Of a stretch of 51,475 nt of DNA, positions 1 to 9,370 are shown piece by piece. The position numbers and the translations under genes are program-made. Every line of letters starts with the position of its first letter. Position 1 is the stretch's first letter. The stretch covers positions 1 to 51,475 of the forward strand of contig BOKF01000061.1 of the NCBI GenBank assembly GCA_016860845.1, written 5' to 3'. Source of the DNA: Chloroflexota bacterium (GTDB lineage: Bacteria; Chloroflexota; Anaerolineae; 4572-78; J111). A model generated the notes under the pieces. The model ran no database searches. It worked only from the letters and a program-made list of their open reading frames with translations, and had not been told where the DNA came from.

Positions 1-153
1 ACGTGGACGGGCAACCACTTGGGGCGGGGTGGGGCTGATTTCGGTCTGCTCCTCGCCTAAAAACCAAGGGGGGGTAGGGGAAATTTTTTACTCCTGCCCT
101 CTCTTACCAAACTCCGAACGATCACTGTTAATGGGGCGCGTCCCTTATTTTAC
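1..153. other. Intergenic segment at the left edge
   Basis: No coding region, RNA gene or convincing hairpin is visible here. The segment lies downstream of the minus-strand mobA stop codon and is probably an intergenic tail. Confidence 0.4.
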
Positions 154-753
154 TTATTCGTTGGGCAGTGTTTTGGCGAGAGCTTGAACTTTTTCCCACT
201 CTTCGGGAGTGTTCATATTGAGGAAAGAGTAAAATTGAGGGTCGAACCTGGCCACCTCAGCCCGTTCGAGATAGCGCACGGATACCTCGTCAAAAAACCC
301 GATAATCCGCAATTGGCCGGCTAACAAGCGCCGCTCGATAGCGGGGAGGCAGGTTTTACTGTAAACGGCATGGAGAGTTTCGGGCTGAGGGGGTTTAATT
401 AAAGGGACAACTACATCCGCTGTTGGGGCCAATTCCATCAGATACTGTAGCAGGCCAACGTGTAAAAAGGGCATGTCGCAAGCGACAACCAGCACATGAG
501 GGTAACGCGCCGCCTGAATGACACTGTAAATGCCGCCCAAAGCGGCCTTGTCAGGATAAATGTCGGCGACAATTGGCAGGCCAAACCGGGCGTACTTCTC
601 AGGTTCATTGGCGCTGATGAACAAGTCATCGGTCAGTCCTCTAATTCGATGGATGACCCGTTCAATCACCGGCTGGCCCCCAACCTCCAGAAAGGCTTTA
701 TCTCGGCCCATCCGTTTGCTTTGACCGCCGGCCAGGATGGCTACACTGACCAA
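154..753 (-). CDS. mobA: Molybdenum cofactor guanylyltransferase (MobA family)
   Basis: Nucleotidyltransferase that attaches GMP to molybdopterin in the cytoplasm to make the dinucleotide form of the molybdenum cofactor. The N-terminus carries the signature LAGGQSKRMGRDKAFL (about residues 7-22), the GTP-binding loop of MobA. VACDMPFL (about 90-97) supplies the metal-binding Asp typical of the family. At 199 aa it has normal MobA length. The two molybdenum hydroxylases in this window are XDH-family enzymes, which in characterised bacteria usually carry the cytosine dinucleotide made by MocA. The exact nucleotide (GTP or CTP) therefore cannot be settled from sequence alone. The RMGxDKA form favours MobA. 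Confidence 0.88.
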   Translation of the reverse strand: MVSVAILAGGQSKRMGRDKAFLEVGGQPVIERVIHRIRGLTDDLFISANEPEKYARFGLPIVADIYPDKAALGGIYSVIQAARYPHVLVVACDMPFLHVGLLQYLMELAPTADVVVPLIKPPQPETLHAVYSKTCLPAIERRLLAGQLRIIGFFDEVSVRYLERAEVARFDPQFYSFLNMNTPEEWEKVQALAKTLPNE

Positions 754-834
754 TTAAGCGCCCCTTCCCAAAAACCCAAAGAGCCCATACCCGCGCTAGA
801 TATGAGCTCTTGGTTAAAGTCAAAACGAAAAAAA

Positions 835-1074
835 TTAGCTATGAGAATACAGATAGTTGACTGCTTCGCCCACGGTGGTAATTTTCTGGGCTTCTTCGTC
901 GGAGATTTCCCCCCCAAACTCTTCCTCAAAAGCCATAATCAGTTCAACCAGGTCGAGCGAGTCAGCCTCCAGGTCATCACGAAAGCTGGCTTCCATGGTA
1001 ATTTGATCCTCATCGGCGCCAAGCTGTTCAATGATGATATCCTTTACCTTGGCAAATACTTCTTCTTTTGTCAT
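835..1074 (-). CDS. acpP: Acyl carrier protein (fatty acid type)
   Basis: A small acidic 79-aa carrier protein for fatty acid synthesis. The phosphopantetheine attachment motif is [18 protein letters not shown], with Ser in DSL at about residue 39, followed by the usual helix II/III sequence ending in VGEAVNYL. Length and acidity match canonical AcpP. An AAGGAG ribosome-binding site lies about 10 bases upstream of the ATG. It differs clearly from the second, EPS-associated carrier protein at 35.4 kb. No other fatty acid synthesis gene is beside it. Confidence 0.93.
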   Translation of the reverse strand: MTKEEVFAKVKDIIIEQLGADEDQITMEASFRDDLEADSLDLVELIMAFEEEFGGEISDEEAQKITTVGEAVNYLYSHS

Positions 1075-1371
1075 TGAGAACTGTCTCCTTTTGGCATAAA
1101 TTTTTTAAGAGAATTGATTTCTCAGAGGATGCGCTCAATCACGGCGCATTGTACCAACGCCTGTTCAAACTGTCAATGTGTGTAATTCACAAAGCAGCCA
1201 GGGCGATTTTAGGGCATTGGCTCATTTGTTACTTGGGCAAACTTGGGCAACGAGGCATCGCTGGTCACCTCTTATCAATGACCAAATGCGCAAATTATAT
1301 AACCCCACTCAGCTCTGCTAGATACTGCTTCACTCAGAGTTTTAAGGTTACACAGGGCAAAGCGGACCTGC
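1075..1371. other. Intergenic region between the ACP gene and the TSUP gene
   Basis: About 300 bases with no credible ORF. It is the 5' region of the minus-strand ACP gene. A TATAAT-like hexamer on the minus strand (1294-1299) lacks a recognisable -35. A short direct repeat (ACTTGGGCAA twice, near 1230-1250) is present. Nothing else stands out. Confidence 0.4.
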
Positions 1372-2136
1372 TTAACGGATCAAGTAAATTACCGCCACGA
1401 CAACGCCAATCGCCACGACGATCCAGCGGAGCGTAGCCGGTTTGATTCGCCCGGCCAGCCGGCCGCCCAATACGCCGCCAACCAGCGCGCCCACCGCCAT
1501 GACCAGCACCGCCGACCAGACCACCTGTCCCGAAAACAAAAAGAAAAGGGCCGCAGCAATATTGACGCTAAATGAGATACCCTGTTTCAGCGCATTGAGC
1601 CGCGTCAGCGAGTCGTCCAGTGTTAGACCGAGCACGGCCAGCACAATCACGCTCAAGCCCGCGCCGAAATAGCCGCCATAGATCGCGGCCAGGCCGACCG
1701 GCAGCATGGCCCAGCCCTCGGCCGGCATCGCGGTCCCATTCTGGGCAGCGCGACGCACCAGCCAGGTTCGCAGAGGATCCTGCACCGCCAGCAACCCCGA
1801 AGCCAGCAGAATGAGGAACGGAACCAAGGCCCGAAACACCCGTTCCCCGGTATTGAGCAGCAGGATGCCGCCGACGATCCCCCCGATAATTCCCGCGGGC
1901 AAAGCCAGCCAGAGCCGCCGTTTTTGACCCTTCAGGTCGTTCGATTGGGCAAAAGTGGCGCCCAGGTAGCCGGGGCAAAGCGCTACCGTATTGGTCACGT
2001 TGGCCGCTACGGCCGGAATACCTACCGCGGTGAGCATTGGAAAGGTGATCAACGTGCCGCCACCCGCCAGCGCGTTCACTGCTCCCGCCGCCACGGCGGC
2101 TAAGCCGATGAGAAGATAGTCAAGTCCGTTTAACAT
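1372..2136 (-). CDS. TSUP/TauE-SafE family membrane transporter
   Basis: A 254-aa polytopic protein with about eight hydrophobic segments and two homologous halves. The N-terminal half has the family-typical [18 protein letters not shown]. The second half has the matching [23 protein letters not shown] proteins export or import small sulfur-containing or organic anions such as sulfite, sulfoacetate or thiosulfate. The substrate cannot be read from the sequence. It sits alone between the ACP gene and the sugar-catabolism block, so context gives no substrate hint. Confidence 0.85.
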   Translation of the reverse strand: MLNGLDYLLIGLAAVAAGAVNALAGGGTLITFPMLTAVGIPAVAANVTNTVALCPGYLGATFAQSNDLKGQKRRLWLALPAGIIGGIVGGILLLNTGERVFRALVPFLILLASGLLAVQDPLRTWLVRRAAQNGTAMPAEGWAMLPVGLAAIYGGYFGAGLSVIVLAVLGLTLDDSLTRLNALKQGISFSVNIAAALFFLFSGQVVWSAVLVMAVGALVGGVLGGRLAGRIKPATLRWIVVAIGVVVAVIYLIR

Positions 2137-2283
2137 CGCCAGATAATATCGTAAGAGTACGAAAAAAGCCAGTCAACGCCGGTCATCTCCTCAAAAAAGA
2201 GGTGGCATTTCCTCGCCTTATCCCTTCTCTTCTCACTTACGCCTGGTTCACAAATTCGCGGTGATGGACCTCGACCAGGACCG

Positions 2284-3531
2284 TCACCGGGATTCAATCA
2301 TTTCCAAAAATAATTCAGCGACTTCAACCCCAAATGCCGGATCGTCAACGTGCCGGGCATACTCAAGAATAGGAATATCGGGACGCAAATCTGCCCGCAA
2401 GGCTTCCAGAAAAGCAGCATCGGCAGCGGGATTCCAGAAAATGCCGCTCTGGGGATTAGCCTCATCGGGCGGGAAACTGGGAATGGACAACCCCTGGGTG
2501 GGATAGACGATCTTGAGCGGGCCAACTGCCTCGTTCAGCCGCTCGGCGAAGCGCCGGCCCAATTCGGCCATCTCCGGCTCAAGGGTTCGCACCAGGGTAA
2601 AAACGGGGTTATGGGTGTACATGGGCCGCCCGCGCAGATGGTCGGGAATTTCATGGGGCGGGCCGTGAACGGTGAAATCAATGCAGCCGGGGACAACGAT
2701 TTGGGGCAGCCCCAGGCGGCCGACCACCCGCAGCCGGTTGGGTCCCCCATTGTGGAAACCGCCGACCAACTCGTCCGCCAGCTCATCGGTGGTGAAGTCA
2801 ATCACGCCGACGAACAGCCCCTGTTCGGCCAGTTCTTCCATAGCCGGGCCGCCAACCCCATTGGCGTGGAAAATGATCGCCCCGATCCCGGCCTGGGCCA
2901 GCCGTTCTTTGGCCGCCATGACCGCTCTGGTGGTATTGCCGAGCATGGTCATAGCCACGTAGCGATGCTCGGTTTTTAAGTCAACGACGTGGCCATGAGC
3001 GAGCATTCCGGCCAGGGCCGCCGCCATATTGTCAAAGAGGGTCTGGGAGATGGGGTTGAGGCCCAAAATGTCAACGATGGAATGAATGACCATCACATCG
3101 CGCAGGCCCATCAACGGGCCAAAGTAACGCTTGCCGGAAGCAATCGGCGTGGCCAGCAATTTAGGCACACCGACCGGCAGGGCTTGCATCGCATGCGCCC
3201 CCAATACCGCTCCTTCGGCTCCACCGAGGCAGGCCACCCCCTGCAAGCGGCCGGCGGCGTACAGGTCCAAAACCACCCGGCGCACTCCTTTCATCATTTG
3301 GTGGACGGCAGCGCCGCGACTGCTCGCCTGGCGCAGCATGTCGAGGGTGCTGCCGGCCGCCCGGGCCACCACTTCCCGCCGAAAATCCGGCTCAATGTCC
3401 AGCGGCTCGCCGAGGATGCCGGAATCAATGACCAACGTTTTCAACCCCAAATCACGGCAGCGGTCGCGCAAATAGGCAATCTCAGGCCCTTTGGTATCAA
3501 GCGTACCGATCAGGGCTACAGTTTTAGACAT
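2284..3531 (-). CDS. Tm-1-like ATP-binding / UPF0261 family protein
   Basis: A 415-aa protein of the UPF0261 family, related to the N-terminal domain of tomato Tm-1. The start MSKTVALIGTLDTKGPEI is a family hallmark. The body contains VACLGGAEGAVLG (nucleotide-binding type loop) and FHANGVGGPAMEELAEQG. The ATG at 3531 is chosen because it follows a GAGGAG ribosome-binding site; an upstream in-frame TTG (3579) has none. In many bacteria the family occurs next to TIM-barrel proteins and sugar or sugar-acid catabolic genes, as here, but no reaction is firmly assigned. It is likely co-transcribed with the epimerase upstream (gap about 60 bases). Confidence 0.85.
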   Translation of the reverse strand: MSKTVALIGTLDTKGPEIAYLRDRCRDLGLKTLVIDSGILGEPLDIEPDFRREVVARAAGSTLDMLRQASSRGAAVHQMMKGVRRVVLDLYAAGRLQGVACLGGAEGAVLGAHAMQALPVGVPKLLATPIASGKRYFGPLMGLRDVMVIHSIVDILGLNPISQTLFDNMAAALAGMLAHGHVVDLKTEHRYVAMTMLGNTTRAVMAAKERLAQAGIGAIIFHANGVGGPAMEELAEQGLFVGVIDFTTDELADELVGGFHNGGPNRLRVVGRLGLPQIVVPGCIDFTVHGPPHEIPDHLRGRPMYTHNPVFTLVRTLEPEMAELGRRFAERLNEAVGPLKIVYPTQGLSIPSFPPDEANPQSGIFWNPAADAAFLEALRADLRPDIPILEYARHVDDPAFGVEVAELFLEMIESR

Positions 3532-3543
3532 AGTCTCCTCTTT

Positions 3544-3575
3544 ACAGGGTAACAGGGTAGCAAAGTCGCAGGGGA
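3544..3575 (+). repeat. Degenerate 8-bp tandem repeat
   Basis: Four successive octamers of the form ACAGGGTA / ACAGGGTA / GCAAAGTC / GCAGGGGA lie in the short gap between two minus-strand genes. The same octamer family recurs in opposite orientation at 15369-15400. No function is assigned. Confidence 0.55.
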
Positions 3576-3591
3576 ACAACTTGTTTCCTGG

Positions 3592-4494
3592 CTACCTGCC
3601 GTTCGCTTTTTTAATCGCGTGCTTGAGGGTCTTGGCCGAAATTTCGACCAGCCAGCTATAGAACTCGTCGGAGAGGACGCCGCTGCTGTGGCTTTCGATG
3701 AACATGAGTTGTTCGGGGGTCAATTCAGCTTCGGCGGCAGCCATGGCGTTCTTATAGGGGTTAGCCGGGGTGCGATCCAGGGGAGGGACAAATTCGACGG
3801 ACAGGGCGCTGTCGTAGCCGGCCGCTTTGAGCGTCGTTATCAGGCGCACCCAGTCATAACTACCCTGGCCGCAGGCCATGCGGTTGTTGTCGGCCGCGTG
3901 GAAGTTGACCAGTTTTTTGCCAGTACGCAGGATGGCCTGGTACATGTCGGCTTCTTCGATATTGATGTGGAACGCATCGAGGCAGACACCACAGTTGGGG
4001 CCAACTGCAGCGGCCAGCAAAAGGGCCTGATCGTGGCGATTGAGGAAGTTGGTTTCAAAACGATTGATCGGCTCCAGCCCCAGGACGACACCGGCTTTCT
4101 CGCTGTGCGCATAAATCTCTTGCAGCCCTGCGACGGCCCACTGCCACTCCTCTTCCGGGCTGGCCATGGCCTTCACCTTACCGACCTGGGAGGGAACAAC
4201 CGTCATCTCGCGACCCTCTAACTCTTTAACCATGGTGACACAGTCCTTAATATACTGCACCGAGCTGGCCCGCACCGCTTCGTCGGCGTGAATCAGATCG
4301 CGCCCCTCAAACATCAGTGACACCGAACCAAAGCAGTTGAGCTGGTACTCCTTGAGCAGCTTAAGTACGTCTTTGGTCTTATATTTTGCTGGCTCGCCTT
4401 CGATCTCGATGCTGTCGTAGCCATATTTGGCCAGCCGCCGAATAGTTGTTTCAATTGGCTCGGCCCGCATCCAGTTGTGCATTGAAATAAACAT
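3592..4494 (-). CDS. Sugar phosphate isomerase/epimerase (AP-endonuclease-2-like TIM barrel)
   Basis: A 300-aa single-domain TIM barrel of the xylose-isomerase-like superfamily, probably a cytoplasmic divalent-metal-dependent epimerase or isomerase. Candidate metal or catalytic residues lie in VVLGLEPINRFETNFLN (Glu of GLEP), GVCLDAFHINIEE (Asp and His) and LSVEFVPP (final Glu). These fit the usual four-ligand arrangement. The ATG at 4494 follows a GGAGG site. A strong terminator (4712-4741) separates it from the upstream sugar genes, so this gene and the UPF0261 gene may have their own promoter between 4500 and 4700. Substrate unknown. Confidence 0.85.
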   Translation of the reverse strand: MFISMHNWMRAEPIETTIRRLAKYGYDSIEIEGEPAKYKTKDVLKLLKEYQLNCFGSVSLMFEGRDLIHADEAVRASSVQYIKDCVTMVKELEGREMTVVPSQVGKVKAMASPEEEWQWAVAGLQEIYAHSEKAGVVLGLEPINRFETNFLNRHDQALLLAAAVGPNCGVCLDAFHINIEEADMYQAILRTGKKLVNFHAADNNRMACGQGSYDWVRLITTLKAAGYDSALSVEFVPPLDRTPANPYKNAMAAAEAELTPEQLMFIESHSSGVLSDEFYSWLVEISAKTLKHAIKKANGR

Positions 4495-4711
4495 GGGGTG
4501 TAGCCTCCTCGTATTTGAATTAAGTTGGGTTTACGCTTTACGTCGAGCTAAGACTGCGGGTCTATTGAATCACGTCCCAGACTGCGTAATTTTGCTCAAA
4601 CAAGTTACGGGTAGCGTAGTATAATTTTTCAATCCGGTCAAACGCAGTCATAGTTTCGGTTGAGCTATACATTTGGGGCAAGTGCAGCAAGAGGGGCAGA
4701 GTGAAATTTAG

Positions 4712-4741
4712 AAAAAAAAGCCCCCGGATCTCTCCGGGGGC
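4712..4741 (-). terminator. Rho-independent terminator (minus strand)
   Basis: A perfect GC-rich stem pairs 4720-4728 with 4733-4741 around a four-base loop (TCTC). On the minus strand it is followed by eight T residues (4719-4712). It lies downstream of the sugar operon running from about 7.9 kb to 4.9 kb and most likely ends that transcript. Confidence 0.88.
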
Positions 4742-4771
4742 GCTTGAAGTTAAGGGTAACGACTCAGGCAT

Positions 4772-4850
4772 GGCATTTCGACCGAAGGGAGAAATCCCAC
4801 ATACCGATGTGGCGTTCCAGGGATTTCTCGGCTTGTGGCCTCGAAATGAC
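4772..4850. repeat. Palindromic intergenic repeat element
   Basis: Two arms of about 28 bases form an imperfect inverted repeat: GGCATTTCGA...GAGAAATCCC on the left and GGGATTTCTC...TCGAAATGAC on the right, about 22 bases apart. The element is non-coding and sits just upstream of the terminator on the minus strand. It resembles REP/MITE-like intergenic repeats. Copy number in the genome is not visible from one window. Confidence 0.6.
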
Positions 4851-4874
4851 ATTGGGCTGAGCAGTAACTATTTT

Positions 4875-5918
4875 TTACTCACTCCAGCCGTGAGCGTCGC
4901 GAACCTTAAGCATAACGGCGAGGATGTCGTTCCAGGTTTGCTGTTTGAGCATGACCTCGTTGGGGAACATACAGCCGTCCCAGCAGATATGCCTAAAGGC
5001 TTTGGTCAGATTGCCCTGTTCGTCACGCAGCCAATGGCCGGCGTCGCGGGGAATATCCAGTTTGCCGTTAGGGTCCGTAGCCAGACAATGCCGGCCGGTC
5101 TTGTCGTGCGAGCCGGTCCCATGCACCGTGGCGTCATTCTGGGCGACATGAAAGTCAATTGTCCAGGGGCGCAGGGCGGCGGTCATTTTGCGCAGGCCGG
5201 CCTGCAACGTCTCGGTGTCGCTCCAGTCAAAATCTTCAGGCAGTATTCTGTGCTCAGGAGCGTTATAACCAAGCAGGTAGAGCAGGGTATGGGCCATATC
5301 CGCCTGGAAACCGATATTGGGCCGGTCAACCCGCTCCAGCAAATCCACCATATCTTTCCAGTTGTGCATACCGCCCCAGCAGATTTCCCCTTCTGTGGCC
5401 AGCTTCTCGCCAAAATCCGCGGCAATATCGCAGGCCTCGCGGAACACCTCGGCAATTTTCTGCTGGTTTCGCTCCGGGTCCTTGGCCCACTCCGCCGGGC
5501 TGGCCGAAGAGTCAATGCGGACAACACCGTAGGGCCGGACGCCCAGTTCGGTCAGTCTCTTGGCGATGCGGGAAGCTTTTTTGACCTGGATCAGGAATTT
5601 GTCCACTTCCTCCGGGCCGCCCAACGTTGAGCCGCCGCCGGTCGGTCCCCAAACCGGGGCCACCACCGAGCCGACGACAAAGCCCATCCCGCCAATCTTG
5701 TCGGCCAGTTCTTTGATCCCATCATCGGACACGTCAATGCTGGTGTGCGGGTCGGCCAGAAACAGGTCCACCCCGTCAAATTTCTTCCCATTTACCTCAG
5801 CTTTGGCCGTAAGGTTCAGCATGGTATCCAGGCTAATTGCCGGTTCGGAATCTGTTCCCTTCCCGACCAATCCCGGCCACATGGCATTGTGGAGTTTCGG
5901 ATACTCGTTGTTCGTCAT
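4875..5918 (-). CDS. Sugar isomerase/epimerase family TIM-barrel protein
   Basis: A 347-aa xylose-isomerase-like TIM barrel, longer than the 300-aa paralogue downstream. Probable metal-binding positions are [14 protein letters not shown] (Glu and His), [13 protein letters not shown] (Asp and His) and [15 protein letters not shown] (His). The gene is preceded by an AGGAG site. It follows a Gfo/Idh dehydrogenase by about 70 bases on the same strand and precedes the terminator at 4712-4741, so it is probably the last gene of a GntR-regulated operon. A role in isomerising a keto-sugar or sugar acid handled by the dehydrogenase is an inference. Confidence 0.83.
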   Translation of the reverse strand: MTNNEYPKLHNAMWPGLVGKGTDSEPAISLDTMLNLTAKAEVNGKKFDGVDLFLADPHTSIDVSDDGIKELADKIGGMGFVVGSVVAPVWGPTGGGSTLGGPEEVDKFLIQVKKASRIAKRLTELGVRPYGVVRIDSSASPAEWAKDPERNQQKIAEVFREACDIAADFGEKLATEGEICWGGMHNWKDMVDLLERVDRPNIGFQADMAHTLLYLLGYNAPEHRILPEDFDWSDTETLQAGLRKMTAALRPWTIDFHVAQNDATVHGTGSHDKTGRHCLATDPNGKLDIPRDAGHWLRDEQGNLTKAFRHICWDGCMFPNEVMLKQQTWNDILAVMLKVRDAHGWSE

Positions 5919-5991
5919 TTTTACTTTCTCCTGTTAAGGTAAGTTTATCATTAAAATATTTTTTCGCGCTGCCGGAAAAAAGCTGCGCTGT

Positions 5992-7134
5992 TTAACTTTC
6001 AACCTGCACCCACTGCCCGCTCTTGCCCGAACTAAGAATGGCATCGCAGACATTCTGGGTTATCAAGGCGTTCTCAAAGTCCGGCTGCGTCACTTCGCCT
6101 ATTTCCAGACCTTTCAGGAAATCGGCCATCTGATGGATAAACGAATGTTCAAACCCAATCTGCAGTCCGGGGACCCACCAGTGGTTCATGTAGGGATGGT
6201 CGCCGCCGGTGTCACTAACGTGGATGGAACGCCAGCCGCGCAGTTTCCCTTCGTCGCGGTGGTCAAAGTATTCCAGGCGGTGTGCATCATGCAGGTCCCA
6301 CTTGATGGAAGCGTGCTGCCCATTGATCTCAAAGGTGTAGAGTGCTTTATGACCGCGGGCATACCGCGTTGCTTCGAACAGGCCAAGCGACCCATTGGCA
6401 AAATCGCACATAAAGAGAGAGGCATCGTCTATACCAACAGGCTCGACCTTCCCGGTAAGATTATGGAAGCGCTCCTTAACGAAGGTTTCGGTCCGGGCCG
6501 AGACGCGGCTGATGCCGCCGTTGAGCCAGATGGCGGTGTCAATGCAATGGGCCAGGAGGTCGCCGGTAACGCCGGAACCGGCCGCGCTCACATCGAGCCG
6601 CCACAAGGCCTGACCACCCTGCGGCAGATCCGTGGAAATCGTCCAGTCTTGCAGGAAGTTGGCCCGATAGTGGTAAATCCGGCCCAGCTTGCCTTCATCA
6701 ATGATCTGCTTGGCTAGAGTGACCGCGGGGACACGCCGGTAGTTGTACCAGACCATATTCGGCACGCCGGCCTTCTTGACCGCCTCCACCATCTCCCGGC
6801 CCTCTTTGCCGTTCATCGCCAACGGTTTATCGGTCAATACCATTTTGCCGGCGTCGGCAGCAGCCATGGCAATCTCACAATGCACATTGTTGGGGGCGGC
6901 GATGTCTATCACGTCTATATCGTCGCGCTCCACCAATTTGCGCCAGTCGGTCTCGTAGCTTTCCCAGCCGGCAGTCTCAGCGAAGGTGCGCACATTCTCT
7001 TCATTGCGGGCGCAGACAGCCTTCAACACCGGTTGATATTTCAGATCAAAGAAGTGGTTCGCCTGGCGAAAAGCATTCGAATGCGCCCGCCCCATGAAGC
7101 CATAGCCGACAAGGCCAATATTAAGTTTTTTCAT
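5992..7134 (-). CDS. Gfo/Idh/MocA family oxidoreductase
   Basis: A 380-aa NAD(P)-dependent sugar or polyol dehydrogenase. The Rossmann loop [16 protein letters not shown] occupies residues 8-23. The conserved [11 protein letters not shown] (about 100-110), equivalent to the EKP motif, positions the nicotinamide. The C-terminal half is the alpha/beta substrate domain with [17 protein letters not shown], whose Asp/His pair is typical of catalytic residues in the family. It lies between the GntR regulator (gap about 30 bases) and the TIM-barrel epimerase, consistent with one catabolic operon. Substrate unknown; inositol or sugar-lactone chemistry is common for such sets. Confidence 0.88.
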   Translation of the reverse strand: MKKLNIGLVGYGFMGRAHSNAFRQANHFFDLKYQPVLKAVCARNEENVRTFAETAGWESYETDWRKLVERDDIDVIDIAAPNNVHCEIAMAAADAGKMVLTDKPLAMNGKEGREMVEAVKKAGVPNMVWYNYRRVPAVTLAKQIIDEGKLGRIYHYRANFLQDWTISTDLPQGGQALWRLDVSAAGSGVTGDLLAHCIDTAIWLNGGISRVSARTETFVKERFHNLTGKVEPVGIDDASLFMCDFANGSLGLFEATRYARGHKALYTFEINGQHASIKWDLHDAHRLEYFDHRDEGKLRGWRSIHVSDTGGDHPYMNHWWVPGLQIGFEHSFIHQMADFLKGLEIGEVTQPDFENALITQNVCDAILSSGKSGQWVQVES

Positions 7135-7163
7135 AATAGTCTCCTATCTATTTTTAAAAATGG

Positions 7164-7868
7164 TTAAGTTCTGGCCAAACGCTTGACCATGTTTTCTCTC
7201 AGGGCTTTGATGTGCTCCCGCATGAGGTGTTCAGCCGTTGAGCCATCACCCGCCAAAATCGCTTCAATAATTTGTCTGTGTTCAAGGGAACCATCAATGA
7301 GATACTGATCTGTAACCCGATTATCAGCGCCGACCTTTTGCATCCGATTCCTGGCCTGCATTGTCAGTTGTCCCAGCAAGCGGTTAGGGCAGAAATTGTT
7401 GAGTGTTTCATGCCATTTTATGTCTATTTTAGACCAGGCGGCGCGATCTCCCCGCCTGGCGGCGTGTTCCAACTCCTGGGTGAGGTTTTGGATAACCTCT
7501 CGCTGCTGCAGAGGCAGGGATTCAGCCGCCAGCCGGACGACTTCCGGCTCTAGCAGCTCTCGGACGTGGATAGCATCAAAAATATCTTGCATTGAGGGAG
7601 CAGCGACGGTAATCGCCCGGCCGGGGATGATGTGGACCAGACCTTCCTGGGCGAGTTGCTGCAAAGCTTCACGGACAGGGGTCCGGCTGATGCCCAATGC
7701 TTTGGAAATGCGGGTTTCGGAGAGGGGATCGCCAGGTTCCAGGCTGGCGTGGGTAATGGCTTCCTGGATGCGTTCATAGGCCACCTGGCGCAGCAAACGG
7801 GAGTCGGCCTCGTCAATACGGTCCATCTCCATAAGATACTGTTCCAATTTGTCCATCCCGTTGGCCAC
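7164..7868 (-). CDS. GntR family transcriptional regulator, FCD subfamily
   Basis: A 234-aa regulator with an N-terminal winged helix (about residues 25-92; core ETRISKALGISRTPVREALQ). The C-terminal all-helical FCD ligand domain includes ELLEPEVVRLAAE, DIKWHETL and LMREHIKAL, whose Asp/His residues commonly bind a metal that coordinates a sugar-acid ligand. A GTG at 7868 fits a GGGGAG site about nine bases upstream; an in-frame ATG at 7856 is the alternative. It heads the minus-strand sugar operon and is divergent from the Gfo/Idh gene at 8086, so it probably controls both. A promoter and palindromic operator are visible just upstream. Confidence 0.9.
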   Translation of the reverse strand: MANGMDKLEQYLMEMDRIDEADSRLLRQVAYERIQEAITHASLEPGDPLSETRISKALGISRTPVREALQQLAQEGLVHIIPGRAITVAAPSMQDIFDAIHVRELLEPEVVRLAAESLPLQQREVIQNLTQELEHAARRGDRAAWSKIDIKWHETLNNFCPNRLLGQLTMQARNRMQKVGADNRVTDQYLIDGSLEHRQIIEAILAGDGSTAEHLMREHIKALRENMVKRLART

Positions 7869-7910
7869 TTATGAACACTCCCCTTGTATTCATATTCTTA
7901 CAGTATTTAA

Positions 7911-7920
7911 GTTGTATACA
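7911..7920. promoter_or_regulatory. Candidate GntR/FCD operator
   Basis: The near-perfect palindrome TTGTATACA lies just downstream of the predicted start of the regulator's own transcript. FCD-type GntR regulators commonly bind short palindromes of TTGTATACAA type. The position suggests autoregulation. Binding is inferred, not shown. Confidence 0.5.
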
Positions 7921-7934
7921 GGTAGTATGGGGCA

Positions 7935-7963
7935 ATAATACAACGTTTAGGTAATATTGTCAA
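7935..7963 (-). promoter_or_regulatory. Sigma-70-type promoter of the GntR/sugar operon
   Basis: On the minus strand a consensus TTGACA (7963-7958) is followed after exactly 17 bases by TATTAT (7940-7935). Transcription would start near 7928, about 60 bases before the GTG of the regulator. Confidence 0.7.
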
Positions 7964-7983
7964 AATCGTCGTTTGGGTGTATA

Positions 7984-8046
7984 AATCAGTAGCCAGTAGC
8001 CAGTAATCAGTAGTCAGACTTTTTCTGACTACTGGCTACTGATTAC
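7984..8046. repeat. Heptanucleotide tandem repeat forming a hairpin
   Basis: Five heptads (AATCAGT, AGCCAGT, AGCCAGT, AATCAGT, AGTCAGA) are followed by an inverted set (TGACTAC, TGGCTAC, TGATTAC), giving a hairpin whose core stem pairs AGTAGTCAGA with TCTGACTACT. It lies in the leader between the divergent regulator and the Gfo/Idh gene at 8086. It resembles the short tandem repeats of cyanobacteria. It could shape mRNA structure or be a neutral repeat. Confidence 0.6.
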
Positions 8047-8085
8047 TACCTTACTTATTTTTATACCAAAGGAGGTATCTCTCAC

Positions 8086-9267
8086 ATGGTTAGTGGCAAA
8101 GAGGAAGTGGCAAAACTGCAACGCAAATTAAAATTTGGTATGATCGGCGGTGGGCGTGACGCCTTCATCGGCGCGGTGCATCGCCGGGCGGCCATCTCCG
8201 ACGGGTTTACCGAATTTGTGGCCGGCGCCCTCTCCAGTGACCCCGGCAAAGCCAAACTTTCGGGTGAGGATTTATTGTTGGCCCCGGAACGCAACTACGG
8301 CACATGGCAGGAAATGCTGGAAAAAGAAAGCAAACTGCCCGAGGGGGAGCGGATTGATTATGTCTCCATTGTGACGCCCAATCACGCCCACTTTGCGCCG
8401 GCGCTGGCCTTTGTCGAGGCCGGTTTCAACGTTGTTCTGGACAAGCCTATGGTCCACAGCAGCGAACAGGCGCAGAAGCTGATTGAGGCGGTGGAAAAGA
8501 ATAAAGTTGTCTTTGGCGTCACCCACAACTACACCGGCTACCCCATGGTCAAGGAAGGGCGTGACTGGGTCAAGTCCGGCAAATTGGGCAAAATCCAGCG
8601 GGTTGTGGTGGAATATCCGCAGGGCTGGCTCTTGAAGAAAATTGAGGAAGAGGGGCAAAAGCAGGCCGAATGGCGCACCGACCCGGCCCGCTCCGGGATT
8701 GCCGGGGCCGTCGGCGACATTGGTTCCCACTGCGAAAATCTGGTCAGCTACATCACCGGGCTGGAATTGGATGAAATCTGCGCCGATTTGAACACCTTCG
8801 TGCCTGGCCGCCGCCTGGACGACGATGCCAGCGTACTGCTACGCTTCAAAAATGGGGCGCGCGGGGTGCTGTGGGTCTCCCAAATTGCGACCGGCGAGGA
8901 AAATCACCTGACTATTCGGGTCTACGGTACCGAGGGCGGGCTTTTCTGGGACCAGGAGCATCCCAACCAGCTTCGCTTCATTCCGCCGGGAGGAGCGGTT
9001 CAGGTTTACAGCCGGAATAATGGCGTTTTCTGCGCCGCGGCGGCTCGAGCGACCCATCTCCCTTCGGGACACCCGGAAGCCTTCTTTGAAGCCTTTGGCA
9101 ATATTTATATGAACGTGGGCGACACCATCCGGGCCAGGTTGGCCGGCCACGAACCGAGCGAACTTGAACTGGATTTCCCCTCGGTTTATGACGGCGCGCG
9201 CGGGGTCAAGTTCATCGAGAAGGTTGTCGAGAGCAGCAAAAGCAGCCAGAAGTGGACTAAGTTCTAA
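8086..9267 (+). CDS. Gfo/Idh/MocA family oxidoreductase
   Basis: A 393-aa NAD(P)-dependent dehydrogenase, divergent from the GntR regulator. The Rossmann loop is [19 protein letters not shown] (about residues 18-36). The EKP-equivalent is [14 protein letters not shown] (about 121-134). The substrate domain has [19 protein letters not shown], with the Asp/His pair expected in the active site. A strong AAAGGAGG ribosome-binding site precedes the ATG. It differs in length and sequence from the 380-aa dehydrogenase of the same block. Two such dehydrogenases plus two epimerases suggest successive oxidation, epimerisation and reduction of one sugar. A bidirectional terminator follows about 50 bases after the stop. 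Confidence 0.88.
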   Translation: MVSGKEEVAKLQRKLKFGMIGGGRDAFIGAVHRRAAISDGFTEFVAGALSSDPGKAKLSGEDLLLAPERNYGTWQEMLEKESKLPEGERIDYVSIVTPNHAHFAPALAFVEAGFNVVLDKPMVHSSEQAQKLIEAVEKNKVVFGVTHNYTGYPMVKEGRDWVKSGKLGKIQRVVVEYPQGWLLKKIEEEGQKQAEWRTDPARSGIAGAVGDIGSHCENLVSYITGLELDEICADLNTFVPGRRLDDDASVLLRFKNGARGVLWVSQIATGEENHLTIRVYGTEGGLFWDQEHPNQLRFIPPGGAVQVYSRNNGVFCAAAARATHLPSGHPEAFFEAFGNIYMNVGDTIRARLAGHEPSELELDFPSVYDGARGVKFIEKVVESSKSSQKWTKF

Positions 9268-9314
9268 ACATCTATTTCCTCTCGCTTTCGGCGGGAGGAC
9301 GCAAAACCAACTCA

Positions 9315-9346
9315 AAAAGGGCCAACCGCTGTAGGTTGGCCCTTTT
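9315..9346. terminator. Bidirectional Rho-independent terminator
   Basis: A 13-bp perfect stem pairs 9315-9327 with 9334-9346 around a six-base loop. Its ends are A and T runs, so it can act on both strands. It ends the plus-strand Gfo/Idh transcript and could also stop dusB read-through. Confidence 0.82.
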
Positions 9347-9370
9347 AGTTTCTATTGACATAAGTTGCTG

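Noticed and set aside
7984..8046. CRISPR array.
   Set aside because: Units are only seven bases, degenerate and without unique spacers, so this is a short tandem repeat.
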